Shown here: piece by piece, positions 1 to 12,435 of the stretch | Layout: every line of letters starts with the position of its first letter | Numbering within the stretch: the stretch's first letter is position 1 | Assembly: GCA_025738555.1 (NCBI GenBank) | Contig: JAOVFP010000023.1 | Location: 868,001-932,000, forward strand | DNA: 64,000 nt | Direction of reading: 5' to 3' | From: Cyathus striatus | Lineage: Eukaryota; Basidiomycota; Agaricomycetes; Agaricales; Nidulariaceae | Notes under the pieces: model-generated | Told to the model about the DNA's origin: nothing | What the model saw: only the letters and a program-made list of their open reading frames with translations | The model's database searches: none | Program-made: the position numbers and the translations under genes

Positions 1-16
1 TTCACATGTTTTTCAG

Positions 17-866
17 CAATGTTGTTCCATGCTGTTAGAAAATCATGAGAGCATCTCTCGCACATTGTTAAAGATCCCGGATCTCAAGTGTAGCTCTTCG
101 TTTAAAGGGTCGGTGGATGAAAATGTTTGTATTAGACGAATGTGTTTAATTCTTGTTGGAGACAATCCGGAAGTAAGTTTGTATACAGCCTGTCGACCAT
201 TTCTTGACGTTCTTTCAGCTTGAGTCAATAAAGCCGCCAGTTCTTACATTCTTTGGTGCCGTTCTCGTGTCCTGCCCTGACGCATTGAACATATTTAAGA
301 AGTCTACGTGGATTATCCTACCCTGGTGCTGTATCTCCATCGATTATCCACCCCGTTATGGCGAGATGATGAGTCTCTGTACCTCACTTCTTCTGATACC
401 CTTTCGTAAGTAGAAAGATTGGTTCTTGCTCTCTGCTTGCTAATCCTGTCGATAGACTTGTTTATAGTATGACGAAGATTCTTTACCTCCTTTACTACCT
501 CATATTTGAGGAAGACACCAACATTAATATGAGGCACAAACTGCTGCATACATCTTCAGAAATATTTGCACATATTTCTGAAGTCTATATCGTTACCTTC
601 TCTAGGCTTAGCTTCGCTGATGCTCCAGACTGGTTAGATGAAAATGCAAAGATAGAATTAGAGCTCCTTTCAGGTTTGCAATGCTCTCACTCCTCTGTGG
701 CAATTTTTAAGAATTCCTAAACTCAGATATCGCGAGAGAACTATTAGATCTCGTTCTTGATGGACCAGATGGGGAACTTGCATGGGCTGCATATCAGCGC
801 AATAAAGATGTTCGACCGATCGAGCAAGAAGACGCAGACGAAGCATGGGAAGCGGAATTGACATAG
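17..866 (+). CDS. 3' part of a possible Rad26/ATRIP-type checkpoint protein (5' truncated)
   Basis: The window opens inside an intron whose acceptor is at 15-16. I read exons at 17-171, 219-405, 456-673 and 727-866, with introns of about 50 nt and a TAG at 864-866. The last exon gives DIARELLDLVLDGPDGELAW and an acidic tail ending EAWEAELT. The third exon reads as a helical segment with SRLSFADAPDWL. Exon 2 only joins exon 3 in phase if one base is missing near 295-300: upstream it reads VLVSCPDALNIF, downstream in the next frame YPTLVLYLHRLSTPLW. The helical C-terminal pattern recalls fungal Rad26/ATRIP proteins, which act with the ATR kinase. That family call is from memory and weak; a generic HEAT-like protein is the alternative. 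Confidence 0.4.
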
Positions 867-917
867 TATAATCCTAATACATGTACATGTTTTACGAAGC
901 AACCTCAACCCAGGCTT

Positions 918-2274
918 TCAAGTACAAAATATTGTTCCAATATTAATCCCCTCGTACGGTCCTAGCTAAAGAGACAGATTTAATATCGGGCAGATCCTTT
1001 TAAATGGAACCGCAACTTACATGATCCAAGATGTTTCCTACAAGAATATTGGGAACAGTTTGAATCTGGCATTGAGAGTCGGTAGCATCATCATCACCTT
1101 GAGGCGATGTACAATTAGTAGATTTCTTAAAGATCATGTAAAACTATCATTCAAACTCACCAGAGCATGCGACAGCCGTTCCTGGTGATACAATATGTAT
1201 TTCACCATGAGGATGCAAGAACCCCAGAAAACGACCCGGGACAATTGGTACAATGTCTATAATAATTTAAATGACTAAACATCGAGATACGACCATAACT
1301 ACAAACCCTTTTCGTTGTTAACTCGTTTGAAGTTAGGTACCTTTTATATAAATATTAATCACATCAATGTGCTGCCTTTCAATGCAGTGATAGTGCGTTA
1401 CCTTCGTATCTATAAGCTGTGCAAATGCAGCGTTGCCAACCCGAGGTGTCCCAAATGTAACTGATTGAATGGAGGTATCAGAGGGAAGGTTTAGGGTTAA
1501 AAATAGCGCATCCAGTTCTGCGAGTGCGCCTCCAAGGGAGTGTCCGATCTAAATATGCTGAGCCATGAAAAAATATGTTAATAGACAAACACCAACAGTA
1601 GCAACGTTCTTTGTATTTTCAACTGTCATTAACCTTTTCACTTCTGTCAATATAGCAGGAGCGGTCAACGCATGTTCGTTACGGAAACCATCATGCACTA
1701 GAACGTTAGAAGATACGCCAGGGAAAAGATTTGTATCCAATGGGTCCATAAGAATGTTAATATCAGTTAAGTCTGATACTCTGATAATAATAATTAGAAT
1801 TCACTGCATGCCTCAATAAATAAATAAACAACACTCACAGCTGAGTTGGATCTGTGCCTTCATGGGCCACAACAATGGTATTCTGGGTCGGCCAGTAACC
1901 AACAAAAACTAGTTATAACGACTGAGCCTGGTGGGATTGTGGTGTCGAAAAGCGACAATCATACATATTTGAACGCCATTTCCATCTCCGCCCACCAGAG
2001 TGGGTTGGAATCCAGCAAGGGCATTGCAGGCTTCTGAAAATTAAATGAGATGCAATGTATTAAATATAACCAACATGAAGCACACACGACCACAACTCCA
2101 GTCCTTAAGGCCACTTGTGGGACAATAAGCAGCTCGCGCGAATTGAGTGAACGGTGCAAGGGATGAGAGGGCACTAGCGGAAAGCGTTGAGACCGAACGC
2201 TTGGATGCTGCCGGTGCACCGAAGGAAAATTCTACTGCTAGTAGGACGGATAAAAGAGCCAAGATATGTGCCAT
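918..2274 (-). CDS. secreted class 3 (alpha/beta hydrolase) lipase
   Basis: The start at 2274 gives MAHILALLSVLLAVEFSFGA, a clear signal peptide. After short introns the exons read YCPTSGLKDWSCG, then a lid-proximal exon (MDPLDTNLFPG, VHDGFRNEH), then the nucleophile elbow IGHSLGGALAELDALF near 1500-1556, then SVTFGTPRVGNAAFAQLID, then DIVPIVPGRFLGFLHPHGE near 1200-1255. The end is LDH, an intron, and GPYEGINIGTIFC stop at 918-920. Ser of GHSLG, Asp of DIVP and the late His of LDH form the expected triad of fungal class 3 lipases and feruloyl esterase-like enzymes. It would hydrolyse triglycerides or esters outside the cell. The substrate cannot be told from sequence. The order of motifs and overall size fit the family and no break was seen. 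Confidence 0.9.
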
Positions 2275-3453
2275 GTTTCTTCACAGTTCTCTCTGTGAGG
2301 CTCTGAAGCAACAAATGCCCTAATATTCTGTTATATATAGGATTATCATGATAATTCCAGGTATCAAAAATCAGCTGAATGTGTCCATGGGAAGATTCAT
2401 ATTCGCCACTGAGCAGAGGGCTGTAGTGAGGGTTGCTATTCGCAATATGATACAACTTTCTGAGAGCAGACAGCAATGATGCGCATGGTTTCTGAGATCA
2501 TGAGACCTAGCACGGACTCTGCGAAGAAGAAATCAAATATAAGCGCCAGATGTATGCTTTATCAGTGCGGGGTTTGGTTGAGAAGAAGCAATATCTCGGG
2601 GTAACTGGCATATTATAATGATGAACACATGAAACCTTCTGCCAGGGTGAGCTCACCTGAGCAATGCGAGAACGTTTCAATTCAAAGGTAATCACAAGCT
2701 AGCATGTGGGCACGCTAAAATTCAGTAAGTTGGGAAGAAAGCTATATAAAAGTCTGAAGAAAATGATATGTGAAGCATGTGAAGGTTTAGTCTGGTAAGC
2801 GAATGTCGTTAAGCATCTACTGGGAATTAGCTGGGAATGAAAAGAGTAAGTTGTGAGACTTTTCACAAAATTGCATGATGCATACAGGCAGTGCATGATC
2901 GCGACGATGAAACAAAGTTACGATGGGGATGCAAAGATTTTAGTGTACTAATGGTGAAGCAACCAACGCTGTCCTAAGTTGACGTTGAGGTCGCGATTTG
3001 GTCGCGATCACCTGCGGTGAATATTTGAATGTCGATGAGTATTTACATGATTCCAATTTTAAACTCAGCGCTCAATAAGTATTTACGTAAATATTCAATA
3101 TTCATTCAACCACTTCGACCAGCCTCCTTGCTTCAAGCGCGTGCTTGTTTTACAACTGCAACTATCCTAATCACTTCAAAGTTATAATGCAGCAGCATAG
3201 AGTGTTGGCATTAAGTATGTTTCCTTACTGATCAGAACTTGCCTCGAGTTTAAGGCGTGCCTCGACTAGTAATTGGTGATAGGCATATCCGAAATCACAA
3301 CAGGGCGATGTCTATTGCCTCATGTCATTTATCTTCACACCTCTAAAACGTATTTCTGTCGTATGCCCAATTGGTTCTGCCAGCCTGCGAGATCTTCCTG
3401 TATCACCTTGTACTTCTTGCTTCCTGTGCTTCCTGTTCCCGCTATTGACGACC
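2275..3453. other. intergenic region, lipase and coiled-coil gene promoters
   Basis: No convincing gene. The short frames at 2507-2896 have no introns and no family resemblance. The part next to 2274 must hold the lipase promoter; the part next to 3454 the promoter of the coiled-coil gene. Around 2990-3012 a direct repeat of GGTCGCGAT occurs twice, 11 bp apart, followed by AT-rich sequence. A small upstream exon at 3187, starting ATGCAGCAGCATAG, followed by a plausible donor, might belong to the next gene as 5' leader; this is unproven. Confidence 0.4.
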
Positions 3454-4538
3454 ATGCCCGTTGAATACATTCCACCTCAAAGTCAAGCTGCGCGTGATCC
3501 AGAGCCAGAGACAACATATCCTGAGTAAGCCCCTCTTCAGCCACAAATGATAGCAAATCTCTTTACAGTCACGCAGCTACAATATGCTCGCCCAGGTTAT
3601 TGAGGCTACAAATTCACCGTCTCCATTATCTCGAATTCTCCAGGATCCTGCTCTTTCGATTCCCAGACCGAGGAGGAAGAAATCAGAACGGTCTTCACGA
3701 TCACCTCGTAGAGAACATCGCTCTCCTCTTGTAGTTGCGATGACTCTTCTTGAGGAGGAACGCCAGGCAAATCACCTTAAAGCACTGCTGCGGCAAGCAT
3801 GCGAGCGCATTGAGCAGGAGATGCTTAAAACCGACCAAGCATTGTCTCGTGCGGACTCAGCCGAGACACGGGCCCTTGAAGCTACTCTCAAGGTCACCAC
3901 CCTTGAGAATGCAAAACGACATGCTGAAGGAGAGAGTATGCGGAGGGATTGTCAAGTCAAAGAATACGAGATCCGCCTCGAGTCTTTACAAAAAGAGTTG
4001 AGACGTGCTCAAGATGATATCAGAAATTGGAGCAGCAGAAGAGGAACGCAGAATCCGGTGCAGAGCGTGCCAAGGACTCTATGATAAATCTAGAAATAAG
4101 GTTGCGAGACCTCAAAGCACTGGAAGAAGGCCGTGAAGAAGGCCGACGCCTAAATATTCAGCGTGTGTTTCATGACGGGCATAATGAAGGCTGGAATGAA
4201 GGTTATGAGCAAGGCTATGGGGAAGGGAAGCGGGATGGGAAGGAGCAGGGTCTTCGAAGAGGGAGGAAAGAGGGACTGAAAGAGGGGAAGGAGCAGGGAC
4301 GCAATGAAGAACGACGCAATGCTTTGGAAGCATTCGATAGATTCTTAACCGAGGAAATGGGCAGTTACAATGATAGCGTAAGTCGCTACGTGTATTATTT
4401 AACCTCTTTTAACCTGCATGCTACTCACATACCTTATAGAGCCGTCGGTGGGCTCAATCAATATATCACCCCAATTCACGGCCAATATCACAATTTTCTG
4501 TAACGGATAGTCCCCGCTCTACCATTCAGGAATTCTGA
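3454..4538 (+). CDS. coiled-coil protein with Gly/Glu-rich repeat tail
   Basis: Hypothetical protein seen in three exons: 3454-3524, about 3569-4377 and 4440-4538. The N-terminus is low complexity, followed by a basic patch RRKKSERSSRSPRREHRS and about 170 residues of heptad-rich coiled coil (LLEEERQANHLKALLRQ and LEATLKVTTLENAK). The C-terminal third is a run of short repeats around GYxxGY and EGKxxG at about 4185-4310. Two single-base problems are visible: exon 1 would be in phase with exon 2 only with one more base at the 3524 donor, and the frame shifts at 4024-4027 inside an A-run, exactly where the heptads carry on in the next frame. The last intron has a good donor at 4378 and the last exon ends TGA at 4536-4538. 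No function can be assigned. Confidence 0.6.
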
Positions 4539-4931
4539 CATAACACTACGCGTCGTATTTACCATGGATAATACTGCATATCTGTATGTTAGTTGATGGC
4601 TTTGATATCGTTATTATAGACCACAAACTCGTTTCGTATGTAAGACTAATTATACAAGTATTTACCGGTACCTTTTGTAATGGTAAGTCCTCGACAAAAT
4701 AAAGTGAATTGTGTGATACTTAGATTATAACCTTGCGATTTGGGGAAATACTAAACAATATGTTTGCTAAGTAACGTCATATGTTATGTTCAATGCGGGG
4801 GTGTTGTGAGGCTTCGTACTATAATTACAGCAGGTAGTATGTTAAAATCTATATTATACGACACTCCAATATCCTATCGTTGAAGTCATGCGTTCCACCG
4901 AATCCTTCTCAGGTTAGGGCTGCGATATTCC
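4539..4931. other. convergent intergenic region
   Basis: This AT-rich stretch lies between the 3' ends of the coiled-coil gene (+) and the MFS gene (-). It should hold both 3' UTRs and poly(A) sites. I see no open reading frame of note, no repeat and no RNA gene. Confidence 0.4.
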
Positions 4932-6796
4932 TTAAACAGATTTCATCACGGATCCATGAATAGAGAATTTAGCAAGAAGAGCGAAGAAAGCGCCAACAAT
5001 CATGGTCGCCCCCGAAAAAGCAGCGTTTGCAATGTATACATTTTCGGCAATGCCATATTTAAGCAAAGCTATTGAAAATATTGTTTAGCTCGAATTCAAT
5101 GAAGAACACTCGTCGTCACGTACCCCCGCCAATAGGTGCACCAGTGAGAGTGGCAAACGACATAACGAAAAGTAAAAATCCAAGACGAGATCCAATAAGC
5201 TCCGGGGGTGAAACCTGCGCCGTACATGCGGGGAATATGGCGATAACGCCACCTGCCCGGAAGGTTCATTCTCCAAAGTAATAAGTGTTATAAATAATGA
5301 TAACATACCTGAGAAAAGTCCAAAGAGGATTGCATATACATAAATCGCCGCAGGACCCGAGACGGTGGTCCACATTGTAAGGTTAATTATCCCAGCCAAA
5401 AGTGTGACCAAGAAATACATGTTGAACCTTCTCACAGAGTTAAATTTGATTTTACGGTTGTATTTTTTACTTACCTTCCGATTTTATCCCCTATGAATCC
5501 GGCTAAGCGCCCCACTACGCTAGCAGCGTTAGCAATAGGCAAAACGTAGAAAGCATCTCTTGAATTGAATCCTCGGTACACGCTGAAGTCTCCTATATAG
5601 ATAAATGGTGTCCAGAGGCTGACTAGTTGTCAATATGAAGTTTCGTATCAGTGGGATTCGTCACGTACCCCCAAAAAGCAAAGAAGGTAGAAATAACAAG
5701 CCATCTATACGCCGCATTATTAGCGAAGGCTTTCACTGGCTCAATGCGACTGGCGCTTGCTCCAGAGCGAGGTGGAAGACGGGCCTTTACGGTAACAATA
5801 CTAATGGCCAGAAGACCCATGGACATGAAGGCAATTACCCTAACTGTCCACCCAAATCCAATCCTACCGACGAGGCGGGAAAACATAATCGGGAATATAA
5901 CACCTATCGAAGAAAAAGAAGTCAGTCGCTAACTTATGGAATGCTAGCGTATACTATTGAATTGCTAACCTCCGAGAGCGGCTCCAGATGCTATGACACC
6001 AGCAGCGGCAGCCCGTTTCTTGTGGAACCATTGACCCATAACTAAGATAATTAGAATGATAAAGAGGTAGCAGCTCAATTGATAGCCAACTTACCTGAGA
6101 CACTGGGGTTATATAACATAGCACTTCCCAGCCCCAACAATACACCTTGACAGATCATAAGTTGGTAGTACTTCTGGAAGGCAGACACCAGGAACAAGCT
6201 AAGAACGACCAAGACGGAGCCGCCTATCATAAGAAAGCGTGGTCCATAAAGATCGAAAAAGCGGCCACAGAAGCTGGCGGGGAAGAACTGGAAGAGCAAG
6301 ATAAGTGATATGAATAGGCAGAATGGAGTGGGAGTACTACAATTAGGAAGAGCTCGACAGAACCTATCCATGAAATTTGTTCTGGGGTGAAGCCTTGTAA
6401 CTGGTGCTGGGAATACTGGATTTCTCTTTGAGAAGAGTAGCAGAAGAGGAGTCGAGAAACGTACGTACGTATTGCTGAAATGTACCAAAGCTGTTCCCTG
6501 TTTGTCGGGGATGAGCAACTGCACGCGGACACAAATAGAACTCTGTCCTCACCCAGCCCAAATTGAACGAACAACGCTACCGACGCGCCAGCCACTACGC
6601 TCCATGCCTCCCAACCACCGTCTATCCGATGCTGCTTCACTGCTGGTTGACTCTCTGGCTCAGAGGTAGTCGCTGGGTTCTTTTCATTTGTCGTCACCGT
6701 CAGCTTCTCCTGACTGTGAGGGCCCGCCATCGTGGTTGTTTCGCTGTGATCATTGCTCACCGGAAGACGATCGCCGCTGACTGGGGTCGAAGACAT
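4932..6796 (-). CDS. MFS transporter, monocarboxylate (MCT/Mch) type
   Basis: The start at 6796 gives MSSTPVSGDRLPVSN, a Ser/Thr/Pro-rich cytosolic tail, then DGGWEAWSVVAGASVALFVQFG, the typical first membrane segment of fungal MCT-like proteins. NSFGTFQQY and TPEQISWIGSVELFL follow and are also characteristic. Further exons give FMSMGLLAISIVTVKARLP, AAYRWLVISTFFAFWGYVT, IYVYAILFGLFSG and the last membrane segment FSGATMIVGAFFALLAKFS. The stop is TAA at 4932-4934. At least seven short introns split it. The family carries monocarboxylates or related small acids across plasma or organelle membranes by proton symport; the substrate here is unknown. An in-frame upstream ATG at 6949 exists but the family N-terminus favours 6796. 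Confidence 0.88.
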
Positions 6797-8296
6797 GGCG
6801 GGCACTTCTCTGCTGTGGCGAGAAATGAAACGGAAGAAGAGAACCTTTAATTGTCGCCTGGCCGAGAACTCATTTTGACTCTTCTGGTTGCAGTGTGCCC
6901 CGAGTTCTGCTCCACGCTGTTTACCATGATCCATGATCTTGTGTAGCAAGCTTGACAGGCTTTGGAAACTGCATTGTCCGAACCCGAAGGCTTAGAGGAG
7001 GCTTAGTCCCGTTGTGATGTTCTGAAATGTTCTAAATATATCAGCCTCACATGCGATTGGCTGCGACCCTAGCGGACATGCCTTGCATCATCTTGTCTTG
7101 TCACCGTGCCCGATGTTCACTCCGGTCCCCTTGGTCTCTTTGTTCATTGTTTCGCCCTAACTGCCCTTACTGTACTTATCACGTCTATGAATACTTAGAC
7201 ATCCCTGGCCATTTCCAGATTGGTGATCCTATGAACACTGAAACAACCTCGACACGCCGCCGCCTGGACGAATGCATTCTGCACTTCGACAGACTTCAAC
7301 CTACTTCAACCAGGGGGCTACAAGCCCTTGGCGACATAGCCGCAATGGATAGCAACTGCCAAACTACCAATGTTGACTCTGGTCCTGTCTTATCCAATCG
7401 CAAAGCTTTACCAGCAGTGGAAACAATTAATGATTGATCTTGCATGTAAAACTTTCTCCATGGAATGGGCACGAGCTTTTATGATTTTAATAAATTCCAC
7501 ATCCGTTCTACGAGTGGAGGAAAGTATCCCTTGGAATTCTACGCCTATACCTGTCCTTCGCTTCTCAGGCGGTCGTCCGATAGGTTCCTCTGTTCGAGTC
7601 AAGAATTATCCCACTGGTGGTTGTCAGGAATACATTATTGTCGATCCTAATGACTCTGAGGGTCTACCGTGCTCGAACCTTAGACTCTAATTCTCAGGGC
7701 TCTACTCATTATATGAATAATGACGGACACTGCCAACTCAATCACTGCATCCCTATCGGGTTCTACGGGTATATGTACTTACTTAAATATGTATGTTACT
7801 TATACCTTGATAAGTATGGTGAGAATCTTTTCTCCTGAACCGTTGACTTGAACGCAAGAAAGCAAAAGGCTTGGATATATTCATACCGTGTGATACCACA
7901 TCTTTGCTGCACGTGATTAATTGTCGAATTTCTGCGATATGTATAAAGAGGAAAGTGGAAAAGAATCACAACTGTGTTGGTATGCATAAATCATTGATTT
8001 TATAGGAAGCAGCCCGACTTAGATATCGGGTGCCACACCAACAGGAGTTGCCGGCTACAACGACGTTGTTGGAAAAAGTCATGATGGGGATTTGATCGAG
8101 GTTAGCGTAGCACATACTTACAGATACTTACCTATACTTACCCACGCTGTAACCATCATCGATTACATACATCACGGGAAGTCCTGATACTCAGACATAG
8201 CCTACTTTTCTGTAACTATCACTATCATCCTCTTCGTTGCCTGGTATCCACATATATAACACTCTCCCAATAGTTCAATTATCATCAATTTCTACT
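6797..8296. other. long intergenic region with a weak plus-strand coding candidate
   Basis: This stretch holds the MFS promoter at its left and the promoter of the amidohydrolase-like gene at its right. Between them, plus-strand frames at 7051-7437 and 7370-7690 overlap in different phases. The first includes MNTETTSTRRRLDECILHFD from 7231; the second ends with VKNYPTGGCQEYIIVDPNDS. Neither shows a recognisable domain, and I could not find a good intron joining them. They could be a small lineage gene or a relic. A repeated ACTTAC motif near 8116-8140 is the only other pattern seen. Confidence 0.25.
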
Positions 8297-9494
8297 ATGA
8301 GCTTCCCTCAACCACCTCGTTCTAAGGGCCCAAAGAGACCTCCTCGCCTACCACTTTCTGCGTTTACTCCTCCTAACACTGGGACCTCCGAATCGTTCCC
8401 CTTAGCACCAAGTCCAAGCACCATTCATCCGAAAATATTAATCGATGCCAATGTGGTAGTGCAGTCTAAAGACCTCCGCAACACAGTGAAGCAATGGTCG
8501 GATGAAATGGCAGAGCCACTGGAGAAACGAACTGGCAACGTCATTATCTCCTTTGCACCAAGTTACCTCAACCAAATTGCGGAAGAGTGAGTGCTCCCAT
8601 TGTTATGGCTGTACTGGGCTTCTAATCTGGCCTACCCCAGATTGAGTACTACCAAAGATCTTAGCAACATCACAGCAGCTATTGTACCATTTACTCTGGA
8701 GAAGCCAGAATCAGAGGTCGAGAAGCTTATTTCAGAATTGCCTGTCCCAACATCATTATCAACCGTATTCACGCGTGCTTCCCCTGAAGCCACTGCAGGG
8801 TTACGCTGGGCACTTGGCGAGGCCGTCCCGTAGATATTGATGTGCAAGCCATTCTATCAGACGCAGTGTTGGAAGAACTGGAAGACATATTGTCAAAAGC
8901 TGCTGAAAATCTTGACTCGGCCCCGCCTGTCATCCTATGTCAGTCAGCTTCATCTATTGAAAGGATGCTAACTGATGAATTATGTCGTAAAACAGCGAAC
9001 ATATTACCTCCTCCAACTAATCTCGATTTGCCTATTGAAAAGCTTATGAATCACCCGACATATCTGGCGTTCCAAACACAGATTGCTGCACTATCCCTCT
9101 TTGCGAAAGTATATGTGAAGTATCTTCCTCCTGTGTGGAATGCGCCAACGCCCCATACCCCACTTCCTGGCACTACGCCAAGTTCTTCTGAAACCGATAT
9201 CGGGCTTCAAAAGGAATGGAAAACAAGGATTAAGATGTATCGTACGTTCCCAAAGGCGTGATTTTATAGTGGGGTGCTAAATCATTTCTAGTTGGGCCGG
9301 TCATCGAGGCGTTTGGCTATGAGCGCATTATTTTCGGCTCTTCTCCCTCTACATCATCGAGATTGCAATCTTTGGCTGCTGACTGGTATGAGATTGCAAG
9401 GGAAGCGCTGGCAGAACTAGGAGTCGAGCAGAATTTCGTTAATGCTGTGTTCGGAGGAAATGCAGAGAACGTCTATGTTGATGGCAGGAATTAG
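8297..9494 (+). CDS. amidohydrolase-like (TIM-barrel metal-dependent hydrolase family) protein
   Basis: The start MSFPQPPRSKGPKRPPRLPL at 8297 leads a Pro-rich stretch, then IHPKILIDANVVVQ and an intron with donor at 8588. After a second intron the last exon reads GPVIEAFGYERIIFGSS, then DWYEIAREALAELGV and VNAVFGGNAENVYV before TAG at 9492-9494. The last motifs are those of the C-terminus of amidohydrolase-2 family proteins (RIxFGSD, FGGNAxxVY). The usual Asp after FGS is replaced by Ser, and the HxH metal motif of the N-terminus is absent, so catalysis is doubtful. The frame breaks near 8815-8833: one frame ends in TAG, the next continues with VDIDVQAILSDAV. A single missing base explains it. 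Confidence 0.6.
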
Positions 9495-9931
9495 TTTGAA
9501 ATTAGTAGAAAGTATACCCATAACATTTATGATTGCGTATGTCGTTTGGACCTTGAGCTTGAACGTTTGAAATTTGGACATCAAAAATCTTGAAGGTGCG
9601 GTCAGCATCACGTGATCGCACTGAGTCTGTAATTTAAATTACTAACAGTGACCGCGTTACTTCAATTGTCCCTATCTTGTGCGGCGTGCCTCTGCATTTC
9701 CAAGTCAACCACGAACAAAGCTTACCGCAGTTACCAGTATGACTCGTCGAATATAAGGATACTCATTGTTAACTGTGGTTACCAATTCGCGAATTTCTGG
9801 GGACAGGCCCTGACACCTGTATTCAGCGTTCGCACGTTATACCCTCGGCCTATTATACCTTCGCTCTGTCGGAAAATAGTCGCCAACTGCAGTAATATAC
9901 GAGTGCATTGATTGTCAAGAACACCGCTACA
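9495..9931. other. intergenic region
   Basis: No gene seen. A CACGTGATC motif lies near 9609. The rest should hold the 3' UTR of the upstream gene and the promoter of the next one, both on the plus strand. Confidence 0.35.
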
Positions 9932-12435
9932 ATGGTAAATGATTTCGGTGGAATTGGAAGGGGAAGACAGAACGATTCTGAATCGTAAGATATCTATCGT
10001 TTCCATTTGCGCACTAAATTCATATTTGATCTATAGTAGTAGTAGAGAATCATCGCCACGGCCGGTGGGGACTTTCTCTCTTCTACCATCTACTTGGAAT
10101 TGTTAATAATTTCTTTTAATCAGAGTGGTCGCAAGAGGTCCTTCTCTCCCCCTTCGGATGATGATACAGTGTTACCCCCGATGGCGTGCGATGATACTCC
10201 TCCTCCTCCTGATCGTCCATTAATACGCCAGGCAGTTGCATTCCAAGAGACACCTAAAGCCGATGGAATTGTGACATATCGAGCCACTCCTTCAAAACCC
10301 AAGACAAACTCTGCATTTTTGCCGGGACAAGAGGTGGCACCAAATACAAAGGAAAGGGTCAAGAGAGCTCCTAAGACTAGACGTGGCGATGAATATGCTT
10401 CTCAGACAGGACGCTTTCGTATCCAAACTTACGATCCCACACCAAGCGCCGAACCTGCAATATCTCATGGAAATGGGCCGTATAATGCCTTATTCCGTGG
10501 CGCGACACCCAATGTATCTTCTAGTGCAGATGCAGGAACCTCTAGGCAGAGCGTAAATAAAAATAAGTCATCAGGAAGTATAAAAAGGACGGGGGCCTTA
10601 AATGCGAAAGCGCCCTCTTCGCGACGACAAGATTTTGCAGCGCCCATACCAAATAATACAACGCGTGCTAGCACCAGTTTTTCACCAACTCCCGAAATAA
10701 CCTTTACTGAGCTCTATACAACTAGTCCTACTGCACTTCAAGCCGATCGAGACGTAAGAAGCAGCAGTTCCACAGCTTCGTCATATTACCGACGGGATTA
10801 TGAGAAAGATACTACCATATCATCGTCTTTGGAAACGTCAAAACATATTAATGAACACAGCGAGAATTCAATGCATACGGTGCATTCCTCAAACCAGTCG
10901 GTCAATAGCGAGTCCAAGATGGAACAAGGTTTGTGCAAGTTTATTGCCAGAAATGTATGTCTCCATGAATTTCAGATTCAAATTCTGGTAAACGGCAAAA
11001 AAAGATTCCTCTGCGTATGGTAACTATATTAATAAACGATACAAGAAGTGAGATAGAAGATCTCCAATTAGCAGAAGTCCGAGTTGCTTTACGACTGGCT
11101 GATGACCCTTCTTGTGGTTACTGGGCAGATGCAAAGGAACTGGTAGGTAGTTCTTTATTGCGCGGACTGAGTCGTTAAGCCGTATCCAGAGCCAATGCCT
11201 TCAAGCCAGCCCCTCCAGAATTGACGGTGCGTATGTTCTTAGCTGAATCTCCGGTTTTCTAATTTGAAAGTTTGAAGGTCCTGCAAAAGTCTTCACTATG
11301 CGTGGAAAATATCGGCAGTTCTTTCTCCGTATTTCTGCAGATAATAGAGATGAATTTGACTCCGCTAATCTGAATATTACACCTGAACGAACATTGGAGA
11401 TTGTGGTTGAATGGGTATGTACATTGTTGACTTCCATTTATGTTTGATAGTGATTACACATTAACTATAGCTTGCCCCGCGTGGAACACGCACTCACAGG
11501 AGCCAGGAAGACAAGCTTCCATCCCGTTCTCGTTTTCCTACGCGACCATATGGCGCTGATTTAGAATATGACAAAGATATTCGTGGTCGTGGTTATGAGG
11601 GAGTAAGGTCCCCCTCAAATGCTAACGTCAATGCGCACACTCGAAAGCATAGACTTTCTCCTTCATCCAGCGACTATGACTACTCCTCAAGCCGCGAGTC
11701 ATTTAAGAAACGCCGTGCCGCCTCTTCATCTACTGCTAGGTCCGTGACTCATGATGCATCTTCTCGTTCCTCTCCAGTGGCTGCAGCACCCAGGGACTTA
11801 ACTGAGGATTTTGACGATGATATCATCATTGATGATGAATGTGATCACCGTGAAGATTCGCAACATACTTCGCTTTATGTCATGGATCGAGGATATGAAT
11901 CACCTTCACCGGACGATGGTCCCGAGGAGGTGCACAAAGCTATTTCAAATGCTGTCGCTTCTATGGCCGGAAAACATCCTATTTGGGATGAGTTTTTCCA
12001 AGCCACAGCAGGCAGACGCGTGGATTCTTATCTAAAGCAATATGAATGCTTAGAAAAGATAATGGACAAGTTTGTAGGACAGCTTGCCCCGTTTCACTCA
12101 TCAAAGCACGCGATTGAGAAGGTGTGCATCCTATTTTTATACGTAAGAAGACTCAGTGTTCATTATTACTGCAGGGTCATATAGTTGAAGCGCTATCTAT
12201 TGAAGAAGGGGATAAGTATATTTCAAACTGCACTGAGACTCTTAAGCTTGTCAAGCTTTATGGTAAAAACGGTAGACGTTGCGAAGATGCAAAGGTGGTT
12301 GAAATGATGAATGACAAGTCAGAACCAGAACTTCATGCTAATCCAATCAAACGGTTTCTTCGTCTGCTGCGTGAGGTCGACGCAAGTTGGAAGAAAGAGC
12401 ATGGTGGGGAGCTGTGTGACAGCGATTCAGACTGA
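9932..12435 (+). CDS. hypothetical low-complexity Ser/Arg-rich protein with conserved C-terminal helical region
   Basis: A multi-exon gene I do not recognise. Exon 1 starts MVNDFGGIGRGRQNDSES at 9932; a micro-exon near 10035-10063 (SSSRESSPRP) joins in phase to SGRKRSFSPPSDDD from about 10124. A long disordered part follows. After an intron that begins at 10930, an ordered stretch reads SEIEDLQLAEVRVALRLADD and GKYRQFFLRISADN. Then come basic and serine-rich segments (RGYEGVRSPSNAN, SSRESFKKRRAASSS), an acidic run (DFDDDIIIDDECDH) and a helical C-terminus with HPIWDEFFQATAGRRVDSYL and ending KKEHGGELCDSDSD at 12435. The acidic and SR-like make-up suggests a nuclear protein; this is inference. 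No catalytic motif was seen. Confidence 0.65.

Noticed and set aside
6227..6949. Upstream in-frame start for the MFS gene at 6949
   Set aside because: The added 51 residues are basic and unlike family N-termini; 6796 gives a typical start.
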